Assembly: GCF_016743215.1 (NCBI RefSeq)
Contig: NZ_VRZC01000005.1
Span: 1 to 58,046, forward strand
Reading direction: 5' to 3'
Origin: Geminocystis sp. GBBB08
GTDB taxonomy: Bacteria; Cyanobacteriota; Cyanobacteriia; Cyanobacteriales; Cyanobacteriaceae
Length of the DNA: 58,046 nucleotides
Numbering within the stretch: position 1 is the first letter of the stretch; every line of letters begins with the position of its first letter. Both the position numbers and the translations under genes were made by a program. The notes below the pieces were generated by a model. It was not told where the DNA came from. It was given only the letters and a program-made list of their open reading frames with translations, and did not search any database. Shown in pieces: positions 10,186 to 18,914 of the stretch.

Positions 10186-11144
10186 CCTTGAAAATCCTCT
10201 TTTAACTGCTTTTCATCTAAATTACGTCCAATAAATACTAATTCATTTTTACGAGTTTCTTCTGGTTTCCAAAGGCGATCGACTGTAACATCAAACAACA
10301 TATGCACCCCTTGAAAAACCACTCTATTATCCATCTCATCCGCATTTAAAATACCTTTCATGCGGAAAATATCAGTACCTTGAGTTTTTAATAATTCTGT
10401 CATCCAACAGTGTAACTTGTCTAAATCAACTTTACCAGATTGCACGATCGCTACAGAATAAACTGATTCATCATGTTCGTGAGCATCTTCGGAGAGAAAA
10501 TAAGGATCAATTTCTAAGGCTTGTTGAAGATCAAAGGCTCTAATACCTAAGAGATGATCCATACTAAGATTAGCATTTTTGGTGCTATAAATTTTAGCGA
10601 TGGCATTTATATCCCGAATCCGAGTTTCTAAATCTTCTAACTTATCAACAGTAACTAAATCTGTTTTATTAAGTAAAATAATGTCGGCAAAGGCAATTTG
10701 CTCTTGGGCTTCTTCGGCCTCCCAATGTTGATGAATATGTTTAGTATCCACAACTGTCACCACAGCATCTAAGAGTAACTGTGACTTTAAATCTTCATCG
10801 ACAAAGAAAGTTTGTACTACTGGAGCAGGATCAGCTAATCCCGTAGTTTCAATAACGAGGTGATCAAATTTATCTCTTCTTTTAAGTAAATTACCGATGA
10901 TACGCATTAAATCACCCCTGACGGTGCAACAAATACAGCCGTTATTCATCTCAAAAATTTCCTCATCTGCCGAAATCACTAATTGATTATCAATACCAAC
11001 CTCTCCAAATTCATTAACAATAACAGCAACTTTTTTCCCATGTTCATAGGTGAGAATATGATTGAGTAATGTAGTTTTTCCTGCACCTAAATAACCAGTT
11101 AAAACTGTAACAGGTACTAAATTTTTATCGGTTTCCGTTGACAT
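10173..11144 (-). CDS. COG0523 (CobW/ZNG1-like) G3E GTPase
   Basis: The 323-residue G3E-family P-loop GTPase carries Walker A GYLGAGKTT (17-25), the metal-binding CxCC motif GCICC (69-73), NKTD for guanine recognition, and a C-terminal CobW_C domain (about 225-310). A short His-rich loop (DAHEHDES) precedes that domain. Members of COG0523 act as metallochaperones, often for zinc under limitation, while the classical CobW is tied to cobalamin. Nothing in the context points to cobalamin here, so a metal-insertion role is likely but the metal is unknown. It is the first gene of an overlapping pair with the WD40 protein. Confidence 0.9.
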   Translation of the reverse strand: MSTETDKNLVPVTVLTGYLGAGKTTLLNHILTYEHGKKVAVIVNEFGEVGIDNQLVISADEEIFEMNNGCICCTVRGDLMRIIGNLLKRRDKFDHLVIETTGLADPAPVVQTFFVDEDLKSQLLLDAVVTVVDTKHIHQHWEAEEAQEQIAFADIILLNKTDLVTVDKLEDLETRIRDINAIAKIYSTKNANLSMDHLLGIRAFDLQQALEIDPYFLSEDAHEHDESVYSVAIVQSGKVDLDKLHCWMTELLKTQGTDIFRMKGILNADEMDNRVVFQGVHMLFDVTVDRLWKPEETRKNELVFIGRNLDEKQLKEDFQGCLV

Positions 11145-11236
11145 TAATAACCTCTTTTGCTCAGATGATGATAATTTTCACAAGTTTAACAAAATTTTTA
11201 TTCGATTTTAGGATTGCTAGAGTAGTCAAATATAAT

Positions 11237-11253
11237 CAATGGGTTTAAACTCC
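11237..11253. repeat. Half-degenerate GTTTAAAC palindrome (copy 3)
   Basis: CAATGGGTTTAAACTCC matches the left arm and core of the palindromic family; the right arm has decayed. It lies between cdaA and the COG0523 gene. Confidence 0.5.
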
Positions 11254-11258
11254 TAAGT

Positions 11259-12203
11259 TTAATTTCTTTTCTTTCGAGAAGATGATTTTGGTATATAATT
11301 TTGATTTCGAGATTTTCCGTCATCTAGTTTGAGGAAACTCATTAACAGATTTAAACCTTTAAAACCTAATTTTTTGCTTAAACGAGTAACCCCTGTTACT
11401 ACCTCTCCTTCTTTGGGTGTTAAAAGTTTTTCTTCTAATAATTCCTTTAATTTTGTACTGGTTAAAGGACGATTTAAAAGACCTTTTTCTCCTAAAGAAA
11501 TAGAACCTGTTTCTTCAGAAACTACTATACAAATACAATTTTCAACTATTTCGGTAACGCCCATAGCCGCACGGTGACGAGTGCCTAACTGTCTTGAAGC
11601 ATTCCGATCAGACAATGGTAAAATAACCCCAGCGGAGACGATTTCTGAGCCTCGAATAAACACTGCACCATCATGAAGTAAAGTTTTTGTTTGAAAAATT
11701 GTTTGTAATAATTCTCTGCTAATTTCAGCGTTAAGTTTTACTCCTGGATTAAGAAAAATTCTCTCTTCTATAGTGTTAAAAGTCTCAATAATCATTAAAG
11801 CACCCGTACGATTTTGAGACAATTCTTTAACGGCATCAACTATTTCATCAATGACACTATTTTCTTTAGGCAAAGAATAATTAGACTCAAAAAAGAGGTT
11901 AATTTGTCCTTTACCTAGTTGCTCTAAAAAACGCCTAAAATCAGACTGAAAAACTACCGCCATTGAAAGAGAACAGATTAAGATTAATCTTTCTAAAAAA
12001 AAGCTAAATAAAGTTAAATTGAATACTCGATCGCTAATGAAAAGGATCATAATTAAAATTAATAATCCTCTAATCATCCATTGAGCACGACGCTCTTTAA
12101 TTAGTATAGTAAGAAAGTAAAAAGAGAAAAAAACTAATCCTAAATCAAGAATTTGTCGCAACATTACATATATATTGTCAGGAAAACCCGACGAAAACAT
12201 CAA
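11259..12203 (-). CDS. cdaA: Diadenylate cyclase CdaA
   Basis: CdaA condenses two ATP into cyclic di-AMP, a second messenger linked to potassium and osmotic homeostasis. The 314-residue protein has about three N-terminal transmembrane segments (about 12-85), then the DisA_N catalytic domain with DGA (178-180) and RHR (209-211), both intact. The C-terminal 60 residues are basic (ends SSSRKKRN). It lies behind lysA on the same strand, an arrangement I recall from other cyanobacteria, but 196 bases of tandem repeats separate them. Confidence 0.95.
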   Translation of the reverse strand: MMFSSGFPDNIYVMLRQILDLGLVFFSFYFLTILIKERRAQWMIRGLLILIMILFISDRVFNLTLFSFFLERLILICSLSMAVVFQSDFRRFLEQLGKGQINLFFESNYSLPKENSVIDEIVDAVKELSQNRTGALMIIETFNTIEERIFLNPGVKLNAEISRELLQTIFQTKTLLHDGAVFIRGSEIVSAGVILPLSDRNASRQLGTRHRAAMGVTEIVENCICIVVSEETGSISLGEKGLLNRPLTSTKLKELLEEKLLTPKEGEVVTGVTRLSKKLGFKGLNLLMSFLKLDDGKSRNQNYIPKSSSRKKRN

Positions 12204-12257
12204 TTTTCAACTCACTATTACTAATGTTCTTTAAACATAATATCACAGAGGAATGAG

Positions 12258-12296
12258 GAATTTAGAATTTAGAATTTAGAATTTAGAATTTAGAAT
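12258..12296. repeat. Heptamer STRR array (GAATTTA)
   Basis: Five perfect GAATTTA units and a partial sixth lie 54 bases upstream of the cdaA start. The array is in the lysA-cdaA gap together with a second array. Confidence 0.9.
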
Positions 12297-12333
12297 GATA
12301 CGACAAAATCTATGTTTCAAAACTAATAACAAT

Positions 12334-12417
12334 TGACAAATGACAAATGACAAATCACTAATCACTAATCACTAATCACTAATCACTAATCATTAATCAC
12401 TAATTACTAATTACTAA
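12334..12417. repeat. Twelve-unit heptamer STRR array overlapping the lysA 3' end
   Basis: Exactly 84 bases divide into 12 heptamers: TGACAAA three times, TCACTAA five times, TCATTAA, TCACTAA, TTACTAA twice. The last 18 bases are inside lysA and encode its final residues (LVISN) and TAG stop (12400-12402). On the lysA coding strand the TTAGTGA and TTAGTAA units contain stop triplets. Confidence 0.9.
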
Positions 12418-13809
12418 TCGACTAGGTAATAAGTCTTGTTTCACCAAATCATCGTAAGTTTCACGACGAATAATTAAATTAGCTTCTCCTTCATTAACTA
12501 AAATAGCCGCTGGTCTTCCGATACGATTATAATTGGATGCCATACTATAGTTATATGCACCTGTGGCTAAAACCACTAAAGTATCTCCGGGTTGAGTATC
12601 AGGAATTTCAATATTTTTAATCAAAATATCCCCAGATTCACAATGTTTACCCGCAATAGTTACTATTTCGGTGTTTTCACTACACATTTTATTGGCAATT
12701 ACTACCTGATAAAGAGATTGATAAGTTATAGGGCGAGGATTATCAGCCATTCCACCATCTACGGAAATATAAGTTCTGACATGAGGAATTACTTTTCTAC
12801 CTCCAACAGTATAAGCAGTAATACAGGCAGTTGCAACCATTGATCGCCCTGGTTCAGCAATTAATTTAGGTAAGGCCAAATTTCTTTCTTCACAGGCTTT
12901 AGTTACGGCTTGAGCTACGGTTTTAACCCAATCTGTAATACTTGGAGGATCATCAGATTCGGTGTAACGAATGCCTAAACCGCCACCAACATTTAATTCT
13001 GTGAGGGGTAAACCATAATCAATAGCTTTTTTAAACCAATCTGCTAACACACCGGCTAAATCGTTATGAGGTTGTAATTCAAAAATTTGTGAGCCGATAT
13101 GAGCGTGTAAGCCATTACGGTTCAAAAATTGTTTTTCTTTGACGAAGGTGAAAACTGCTTCTAGTTGATTAGCGTCAAAACCGAATTTACTGTCAATGCT
13201 TCCTGTGCGAATATAGTCATGGGTATGACATTCAATGCCGGGGGTTAAACGAATTAAAATATTGACAGATTTTTGTTTTTCGGCGGTTAATCGGGCTAAA
13301 GTTTCCAATTCTAACCAATTATCAACTATTATTTTACATTTGCTATCGATCGCTAATTCTAATTCACTGACAGATTTATTATTACCGTGAAGATAGATTT
13401 TATTGCTAATTTCTTCGGTAGTAAAACCGCTAATTTCTAAGGCTTTTGTTGTGGTGTAAAGCTCTCCTCCTGACACTACGTCAAAACCGATGCCTTCACT
13501 GGCTAAAATACTGGCGATCGCCATACAACTCCATGCTTTAGATGCGTAAATAACTTGAGATTCTCCGGCATAAAATTCCTGAAAAGCATCACGATATTGA
13601 CTTGCAGAAGTGCGCAAAGTTTGTTCATCAAGTATATACAAAGGTGAGCCAAATTTAGTGACTAATTCAGTGACATCACAACCACCGATAACAAGATGAT
13701 TTTTGTCATTGATAGTGGCAGTTATGGGTAATAATCCTTGATTAGGGGAAGAATGAGAGTTTGAAGATACGATAAATTTTTCTGCTGTGGATTTTTCCGT
13801 TAATAACAT
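12400..13809 (-). CDS. lysA: Diaminopimelate decarboxylase
   Basis: LysA decarboxylates meso-diaminopimelate to lysine, the last step of the pathway. The 469-residue fold-III PLP enzyme has the PLP lysine in VIYASKAWSC (K91), the glycine-rich loop GGGLGIRY, the EPGRS phosphate-binding motif and the CESGD active-site motif. The first 40 residues are a variable leader. The C-terminus runs into the heptamer array, so its last five residues are repeat-derived. It is probably the first gene of a unit with cdaA. Confidence 0.97.
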   Translation of the reverse strand: MLLTEKSTAEKFIVSSNSHSSPNQGLLPITATINDKNHLVIGGCDVTELVTKFGSPLYILDEQTLRTSASQYRDAFQEFYAGESQVIYASKAWSCMAIASILASEGIGFDVVSGGELYTTTKALEISGFTTEEISNKIYLHGNNKSVSELELAIDSKCKIIVDNWLELETLARLTAEKQKSVNILIRLTPGIECHTHDYIRTGSIDSKFGFDANQLEAVFTFVKEKQFLNRNGLHAHIGSQIFELQPHNDLAGVLADWFKKAIDYGLPLTELNVGGGLGIRYTESDDPPSITDWVKTVAQAVTKACEERNLALPKLIAEPGRSMVATACITAYTVGGRKVIPHVRTYISVDGGMADNPRPITYQSLYQVVIANKMCSENTEIVTIAGKHCESGDILIKNIEIPDTQPGDTLVVLATGAYNYSMASNYNRIGRPAAILVNEGEANLIIRRETYDDLVKQDLLPSRLVISN

Positions 13810-13962
13810 TACAAATAATAATTAAAATAAGATTTAACTTTCTATTGTAACGGAGTTGACACTCCATCGGGCTGTCTTCCACGAGGATTCTTTTGAGGAG
13901 ATAACTAACAAATGCTAGTCATTGCTCGTAACAACCACAATGAAGATTTTACCAGTGCATCC

Positions 13963-14028
13963 TTGCCCATTGCCCCGATGCCCCGTTGCCCCGTTGCCCC
14001 GTTGCCTAACTTGTGCAACAAGTCTATT
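13963..14028. repeat. GC-rich STRR (TTGCCCC-type) plus small hairpin
   Basis: Units of 7-8 bases (TTGCCCA, TTGCCCC, GATGCCCC, GTTGCCCC repeated) run over 13963-14006. They are followed by ACTTGTGCAACAAGTCTATT (14009-14028), where ACTTG and CAAGT can pair. The fetB stop (14024-14026) lies in this tail. A related composite is at 20634-20675. Confidence 0.75.
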
Positions 14029-14815
14029 GTAAACGATCAGATCTAAGTTGATGATTCGGACTTAAAAGTGTCCACCAAGCGAATAAAACTACACTTATAG
14101 TTCCTAAAGCACTTGCTGAAGCGATGGCAAATACAATAACAATTTGATAACGTACCGCATCAATGGGACTAGCACCTGCTAAAATTTGACCTGTCATCAT
14201 GCCGGGTAAACTGACTAAACCCATAACCATCATGGAGTTAATTGTGGGTATCATGCCTGTTTTTACTGCTATTTGAATTTCTCTATGGGTAGCTTCCCAC
14301 CGTGTTGCACCTAATGCAAGTAAAGTTTCTATAGCGTTACGATTAATGACTAATCCTTCCATAAACCGCTCTAAACCTAAAGAGATTCCTGTGAGAGTAT
14401 TGCCCAATATCATCCCTAACATGGGAATTAAATATTGAGGGTTAAACCAAGGTTTTACTTGAATAATTCCTGCTACAGATAAATTGGTAACGATAAATGC
14501 TGACACCGATACTGATAGTAAACTTTGCCAATAAATACCTGAAAATCTACGAGAAGTGCGATTAACTGCAGATATTCCCGCTATTCCTGCCATTAATAAG
14601 GCGATCGCCAATACGGAAAAAGGATCGGAAAGAGCAAATAACCATTCAAGCACATAGCCAATTAATAATAACTGTAGTACCATTCGCACTGATGCTATGA
14701 TTAATGAGCGTTCTAATCCCAATCGTAACCTTAGAGATAAGATAACATTGATTAAAATTAATAAACAAGAAATAGCCAGTTGTCCGTAACTTAACGAAAG
14801 GTAATTATCTGACAT
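14024..14815 (-). CDS. fetB: FetB-type ABC transporter permease (UPF0014)
   Basis: The 263-residue membrane protein has about seven hydrophobic segments and the signature loop of the UPF0014/YbbM family (ALGATRWEATHREI, then VMGLVSLPGMMTGQILAG). In E. coli, FetAB exports iron and eases oxidative stress; the substrate here is unproven. It is 60 bases behind the ATPase gene. The stop codon lies inside a repeat element. Confidence 0.88.
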   Translation of the reverse strand: MSDNYLSLSYGQLAISCLLILINVILSLRLRLGLERSLIIASVRMVLQLLLIGYVLEWLFALSDPFSVLAIALLMAGIAGISAVNRTSRRFSGIYWQSLLSVSVSAFIVTNLSVAGIIQVKPWFNPQYLIPMLGMILGNTLTGISLGLERFMEGLVINRNAIETLLALGATRWEATHREIQIAVKTGMIPTINSMMVMGLVSLPGMMTGQILAGASPIDAVRYQIVIVFAIASASALGTISVVLFAWWTLLSPNHQLRSDRLQ

Positions 14816-14875
14816 ATGGGTAATAGATAATAGTTTGTAGTAAGGGATTTATCCCTGATTTTCTCAATTATGCTT

Positions 14876-15520
14876 TTAGCCGGTATATTTGGAAAGTAAA
14901 AGTTGCTCATTAGTTACTCTTTGAATTTGTTGAGAATCATGACTTGTCCAAATACAGGCTCTTCGGGAATCTTGCTCTAACCATGTAGCGATCGCCGATT
15001 CTACTTGTGATTTTGTTGTGGGGTCTAAGGATGCAGTACATTCATCTAATAATAAAACCATCGGTTCTAGTTGTAACCCTCTTATTAATGCTGTTATTTG
15101 ACTTTCTCCTCCTGATAAACTGGTGGCTTGTTTTTGCAAAAATTCCCAAGGACGATTAAATAGATCAAGTAAACTGATAATTTTATGGCCATCGTAATGG
15201 TGGTGACGATGGACTGATAATTGATAAACTGCTTTTAAATTAGCTTCTACCGTTCCCTCAAACATAACTGGTTGCTGATGTAAATAGATAACTTGAGAAC
15301 GATACATCGGTAAATTCCAAGACGACAAAGAACGATCTTGATATTTAATATCTCCTTCCTGTAAGGGATCAAGTCCGGCGATCGCCCGTAAGAGAAGGCT
15401 TTTCCCCGTTCCACTAGCTCCAATTAATCCTAAACGTGTTCCCTCAACTAAAGAAAAAGAGAGATTTCGCCATAACCAGAGAGAATCAATTTTACGCCCG
15501 ACTTTGATACTTTGGAGCAT
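14876..15520 (-). CDS. fetA: FetA-type ABC transporter ATP-binding protein
   Basis: The 214-residue ATPase carries Walker A GASGTGKS (34-41), a Q-loop region (YLHQQPVMF), signature LSGGES and Walker B VLLLDECTASLD. Its small size and its neighbour, a UPF0014 permease, identify the FetA/YbbL type, proposed to drive iron or metal export. The two genes form an operon with the ATPase first. Confidence 0.88.
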   Translation of the reverse strand: MLQSIKVGRKIDSLWLWRNLSFSLVEGTRLGLIGASGTGKSLLLRAIAGLDPLQEGDIKYQDRSLSSWNLPMYRSQVIYLHQQPVMFEGTVEANLKAVYQLSVHRHHHYDGHKIISLLDLFNRPWEFLQKQATSLSGGESQITALIRGLQLEPMVLLLDECTASLDPTTKSQVESAIATWLEQDSRRACIWTSHDSQQIQRVTNEQLLLSKYTG

Positions 15521-15716
15521 GACTATTTTTGTTATATTTAATTTATATTGACAGATTAATGATTAAATTTAGAAAAAAAATATTTAAAATCAATTAAAGT
15601 GCAGTTTATCTCAATTATAAAAACTTTTCCCTTTTCTGCAGCCCTAACCAACAATTTATCATAGAGGTGCAAGACAAAATCTAAGCAATAAGTGTTGATG
15701 ATAGCTCAAGTTATGA

Positions 15717-15887
15717 TTATTCTCTAATTAACTCGATAAATAATTGTTTTAATTCGTTAGATTCTTCCTCTGATACTGTGGCAATATTTAACATTTTTGG
15801 CAATAATTCTAATCTTGCATGAAAATGAGATTCGATTTGAGGATAAGAATGAAAATTGTTATAAACAGGTAAATCCGCTTGAGGAAG
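15717..15887 (-). pseudogene. In-frame continuation of the NYN-Hsp70 gene after a TAA stop
   Basis: Directly after the TAA at 15888-15890 the same frame stays open for 56 codons and ends in TAA at 15717-15719. The translation begins LPQADLPVYNNFHSYPQ and ends in an acidic helix-like stretch (SEEESNELKQLFIELIRE). Its composition and codon use look like real protein, and it would join smoothly to the preceding IYKQIE. A single C-to-T change (CAA Gln to TAA) would explain it. Sequencing error, recent nonsense mutation, or programmed read-through are the options. Confidence 0.6.
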
Positions 15888-18872
15888 TTACTCGATTTGT
15901 TTATAAATAGGAGGACTAAATTCATTACCTAAAACGTGCCATCCTAAACATTGAAATACACAACCGAGAATTGTTAGGGCGACTTGCGGTTCTTTCGTTG
16001 TACGATAAAGTTGCTCTAAGACAAAACTGGTAATACTGGTTACTTGTTTAAAATCAATTCTATACTCTTCTGGTTGTCCAGCACTAATTAAACGTCCTAA
16101 TGCCCACGCTGCTTTTTCTTTTTGTGATAGATGACGACTTGTTTTAATGACTCCACGCAAAAAAGTAAGATTATTAGAGTTACATTGTCCACATTTACCA
16201 AGAGAATTGAGAAATACTAATGCTCGAGGTTCATTTTGAAAAGCTTTGAAGGCTTCAATTAATTTTAAGTCAAAACCATTCCATAATAGTTTACCCGGTA
16301 AATTGACGATGGCATCATATTGTCGATTATCTATTTTTGATAAGTCCTGATTTATCTTCATTTGTACCCATTGTTCAAATTTTATTTCTGAACTTTTGAT
16401 ATTCATGGATTCATTAGGATTAAGAGAAGCGAAAATTTCTCCTAAAGATAATACGGCAATATAAGTTTTGATTTGGTTATGGGAAGTGCTAAAAAAGCTA
16501 TCTATTTCTAACCAGCGAATTAAATCATCAATTATTTGACTACGATTAGAGGCGATCGCCGTTTGTTTAACTAAATTTCGACGACGCTCATGTAATCTAG
16601 CATTAGCAAAATTTTTGTCTAATTGAAAAACAACATCTTCCCAATCTTTAAATTTAACCACAATTTTGGGATCTGCTGGTTTTCCATTGCGACTACGAGA
16701 AATATGAGGAATTAAACTTGTTGGATCTATCGAATTAGCGACAGAAGTATTTTTTGCAGTGGTGCTTTTTTTCGTATTTGTATTGATTTGATTGCTCTCA
16801 GAAGCAACCTCTACTTTAAATCTTACTTGTTTATTGCGTTGAGAAACCCAAGTTAATAAGAGTCTCTCATCAAAAGTATATTCAATTTCGAGATCTAAAA
16901 GATCTCCTGATTTAAGATTCGAGGCAAAAAGATTTTTGAGCATCACTTGACGAGATCTCTGAAGAGTTGTGTTAATATTCGGTTGAGTACCCATTCCCAC
17001 CCAAATATTAAACTGCACATAACCTTCTCGATCATTTGGCAGTTTAAAACCATCTCGGACAGTTTTGTAAGGATATTTTTGACCTTGAGCTATTAATAAA
17101 TCTAACTTAGTTTCGCCATTTTTGATAGTTTCCAGATAAATATTAGTAGGATTAACTCTTTCTACAGATTTTAACGCTCCCGCAGCGAATAAACTAGCAC
17201 CTTTAGCTACGGCTAAATCAGGATTACCGTCAAGAATGGGAATATTACCAAAAAGTTTTTGTAATCTTTCTTTAATAGGGGGAAAATAAGTCATCCCACC
17301 ATTAAGTAAAATAGCATCTACTTCAGGTATTTTGCCTAAAGTTGCCTTAGCTTTTAATAAAACATCTAAAATAGGCACAACAAAAGTATCAAATCGATCA
17401 ACAAAAGGAGTTTGATCAAATGCTTTGGACGGATTCATGTCCGCTAACATTTCTAAATTAAGATCTCGACATAATAACTTATCTAAAATAAGACGCATTT
17501 TTTCTGCACTTATATAATGTCTAATAGGTAAAAAACTATCAAGAAAACTACCTTGAAAAGCCTGTTTAAAGTTTTCTTTATCACCTGAAGAAGTATATTC
17601 AGCCCCCCATAATCTTTTAAATTTTTCGGCATAAATTAATAATTCATAACTTAATTTATCTCGATCAGCTACAGATAAATCAGCTTTATTTAAACCGTTT
17701 TCCACAATATAATTAGCGATTAATTGATCAACTTTATCACCACCAATACGGGTACGAGAACCGATGGCAATATCATTAATTACAAAATTATTATTTTGAG
17801 AATCCCACACTACTTGATGAAGAGTAACATCTAACGTACCACCGCCTAAATCATAAACCATGATATTTGAGGGAGAATTAGCATCAAAAGCCGGAGGAAT
17901 ATCACCTCGTTGCATGGAATAAAGAAAATCATATAACGCTCCTTGAGGTTCAGACAATAAAACTACATTTTCTTCTTGCCAACCTGCCAAAACTGCCGCT
18001 TTTCTCGTAGCTTCAATGGCATCAGATTCATAAGAAGCAGGATGAGTAATGACTACTCCTTGTACATCACCATATTTATCTAGTAATTGTTGACGACAAA
18101 AACCTAAAACTATAGAAGCCGCTTTTTCTGGTAAAATTTCTCCTGAAGTTAACGGATACTGAAAAGGTTTACCATTATTAGAATCACCCATATTATGCTT
18201 CCATGCTAAAATAGTCTGATCACGAAAAGCATAAGCATTACTTTTAATATGCCCCCCCACTTCTGCATTTTCAAGAGAATTAAACCTCACGGAAGAAGGA
18301 ATAATCGGCTTTTTGACTAAACTACCATTTTCGTCTTTAATTGACACATCTAACACAGACGCATTCCATTCCTTTCTAAAGGTATTAAAATTAGCTAGAG
18401 ACATAACAGTATTTGTTGTGCCTAAATCAATACCTACATAAGTAGGTTGCATTACTTCTTTGAGAATTTCCACATAAGTAGCAGATTCCCTTGATTTATT
18501 ACCGATTTGATTACCAATAACTAAGGTTTTAATTTTTTTAGATTTAAATTGTTCAAATAAAGTAGCATAACCATTATCATTACTAACAATTACTATTAAA
18601 TTAATGTTTAATTTACTATTATTAATTAACTCATTTGCTGTTTGAAAAATTAATTTATCAACCTCTTGCTTTACAGGATTTAATCCAGGAGTTAACTCAA
18701 AACGATAATCAAATTTACGAAAACCACTACCATAAGCAGTTAAAACGGAAGGAGTATTAGAAAAACCACGACGATAAACAATTTGCCCATAGGAAGCACA
18801 AATTTTTTCAATAGTATCTAACTTAGGTTTAATGTTATCTAAATCTAGTAAAATAGCAATTCTATTAGTCAT
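15888..18872 (-). CDS. NYN-domain/Hsp70 fusion protein
   Basis: The 994-residue protein joins two domains. Residues 1-140 form a NYN (PIN-like nuclease) domain: LLDLDN with D10, D12 and N13, D72 in KQEVDK, and IVSNDNGY with D99. Two further acidic positions common in the family look replaced (Q77, G101), so nuclease activity is uncertain. Residues 145-570 are an Hsp70 ATPase: GIDLGTTNTV (147-156), VITHPASY, DLGGGT (341-346) and LNGGMT (523-528). The rest holds a beta-rich substrate-binding-like part and a helical C-terminal region with CGQC. An AGGAGAT ribosome binding site lies 6 bases before the ATG. It follows a GrpE-like gene by 42 bases. I infer a dedicated chaperone with an RNA-linked domain. 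Confidence 0.85.
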   Translation of the reverse strand: MTNRIAILLDLDNIKPKLDTIEKICASYGQIVYRRGFSNTPSVLTAYGSGFRKFDYRFELTPGLNPVKQEVDKLIFQTANELINNSKLNINLIVIVSNDNGYATLFEQFKSKKIKTLVIGNQIGNKSRESATYVEILKEVMQPTYVGIDLGTTNTVMSLANFNTFRKEWNASVLDVSIKDENGSLVKKPIIPSSVRFNSLENAEVGGHIKSNAYAFRDQTILAWKHNMGDSNNGKPFQYPLTSGEILPEKAASIVLGFCRQQLLDKYGDVQGVVITHPASYESDAIEATRKAAVLAGWQEENVVLLSEPQGALYDFLYSMQRGDIPPAFDANSPSNIMVYDLGGGTLDVTLHQVVWDSQNNNFVINDIAIGSRTRIGGDKVDQLIANYIVENGLNKADLSVADRDKLSYELLIYAEKFKRLWGAEYTSSGDKENFKQAFQGSFLDSFLPIRHYISAEKMRLILDKLLCRDLNLEMLADMNPSKAFDQTPFVDRFDTFVVPILDVLLKAKATLGKIPEVDAILLNGGMTYFPPIKERLQKLFGNIPILDGNPDLAVAKGASLFAAGALKSVERVNPTNIYLETIKNGETKLDLLIAQGQKYPYKTVRDGFKLPNDREGYVQFNIWVGMGTQPNINTTLQRSRQVMLKNLFASNLKSGDLLDLEIEYTFDERLLLTWVSQRNKQVRFKVEVASESNQINTNTKKSTTAKNTSVANSIDPTSLIPHISRSRNGKPADPKIVVKFKDWEDVVFQLDKNFANARLHERRRNLVKQTAIASNRSQIIDDLIRWLEIDSFFSTSHNQIKTYIAVLSLGEIFASLNPNESMNIKSSEIKFEQWVQMKINQDLSKIDNRQYDAIVNLPGKLLWNGFDLKLIEAFKAFQNEPRALVFLNSLGKCGQCNSNNLTFLRGVIKTSRHLSQKEKAAWALGRLISAGQPEEYRIDFKQVTSITSFVLEQLYRTTKEPQVALTILGCVFQCLGWHVLGNEFSPPIYKQIE

Positions 18873-18914
18873 AAAACTATCTCCTTTTTTTGAGTCTTAA
18901 TGAATTTGAAACAT

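Noticed and set aside
12334-12417. CRISPR-like tandem array
   Set aside because: Units are only 7 bases with no spacers and no cas genes nearby; it is a short tandem repeat.
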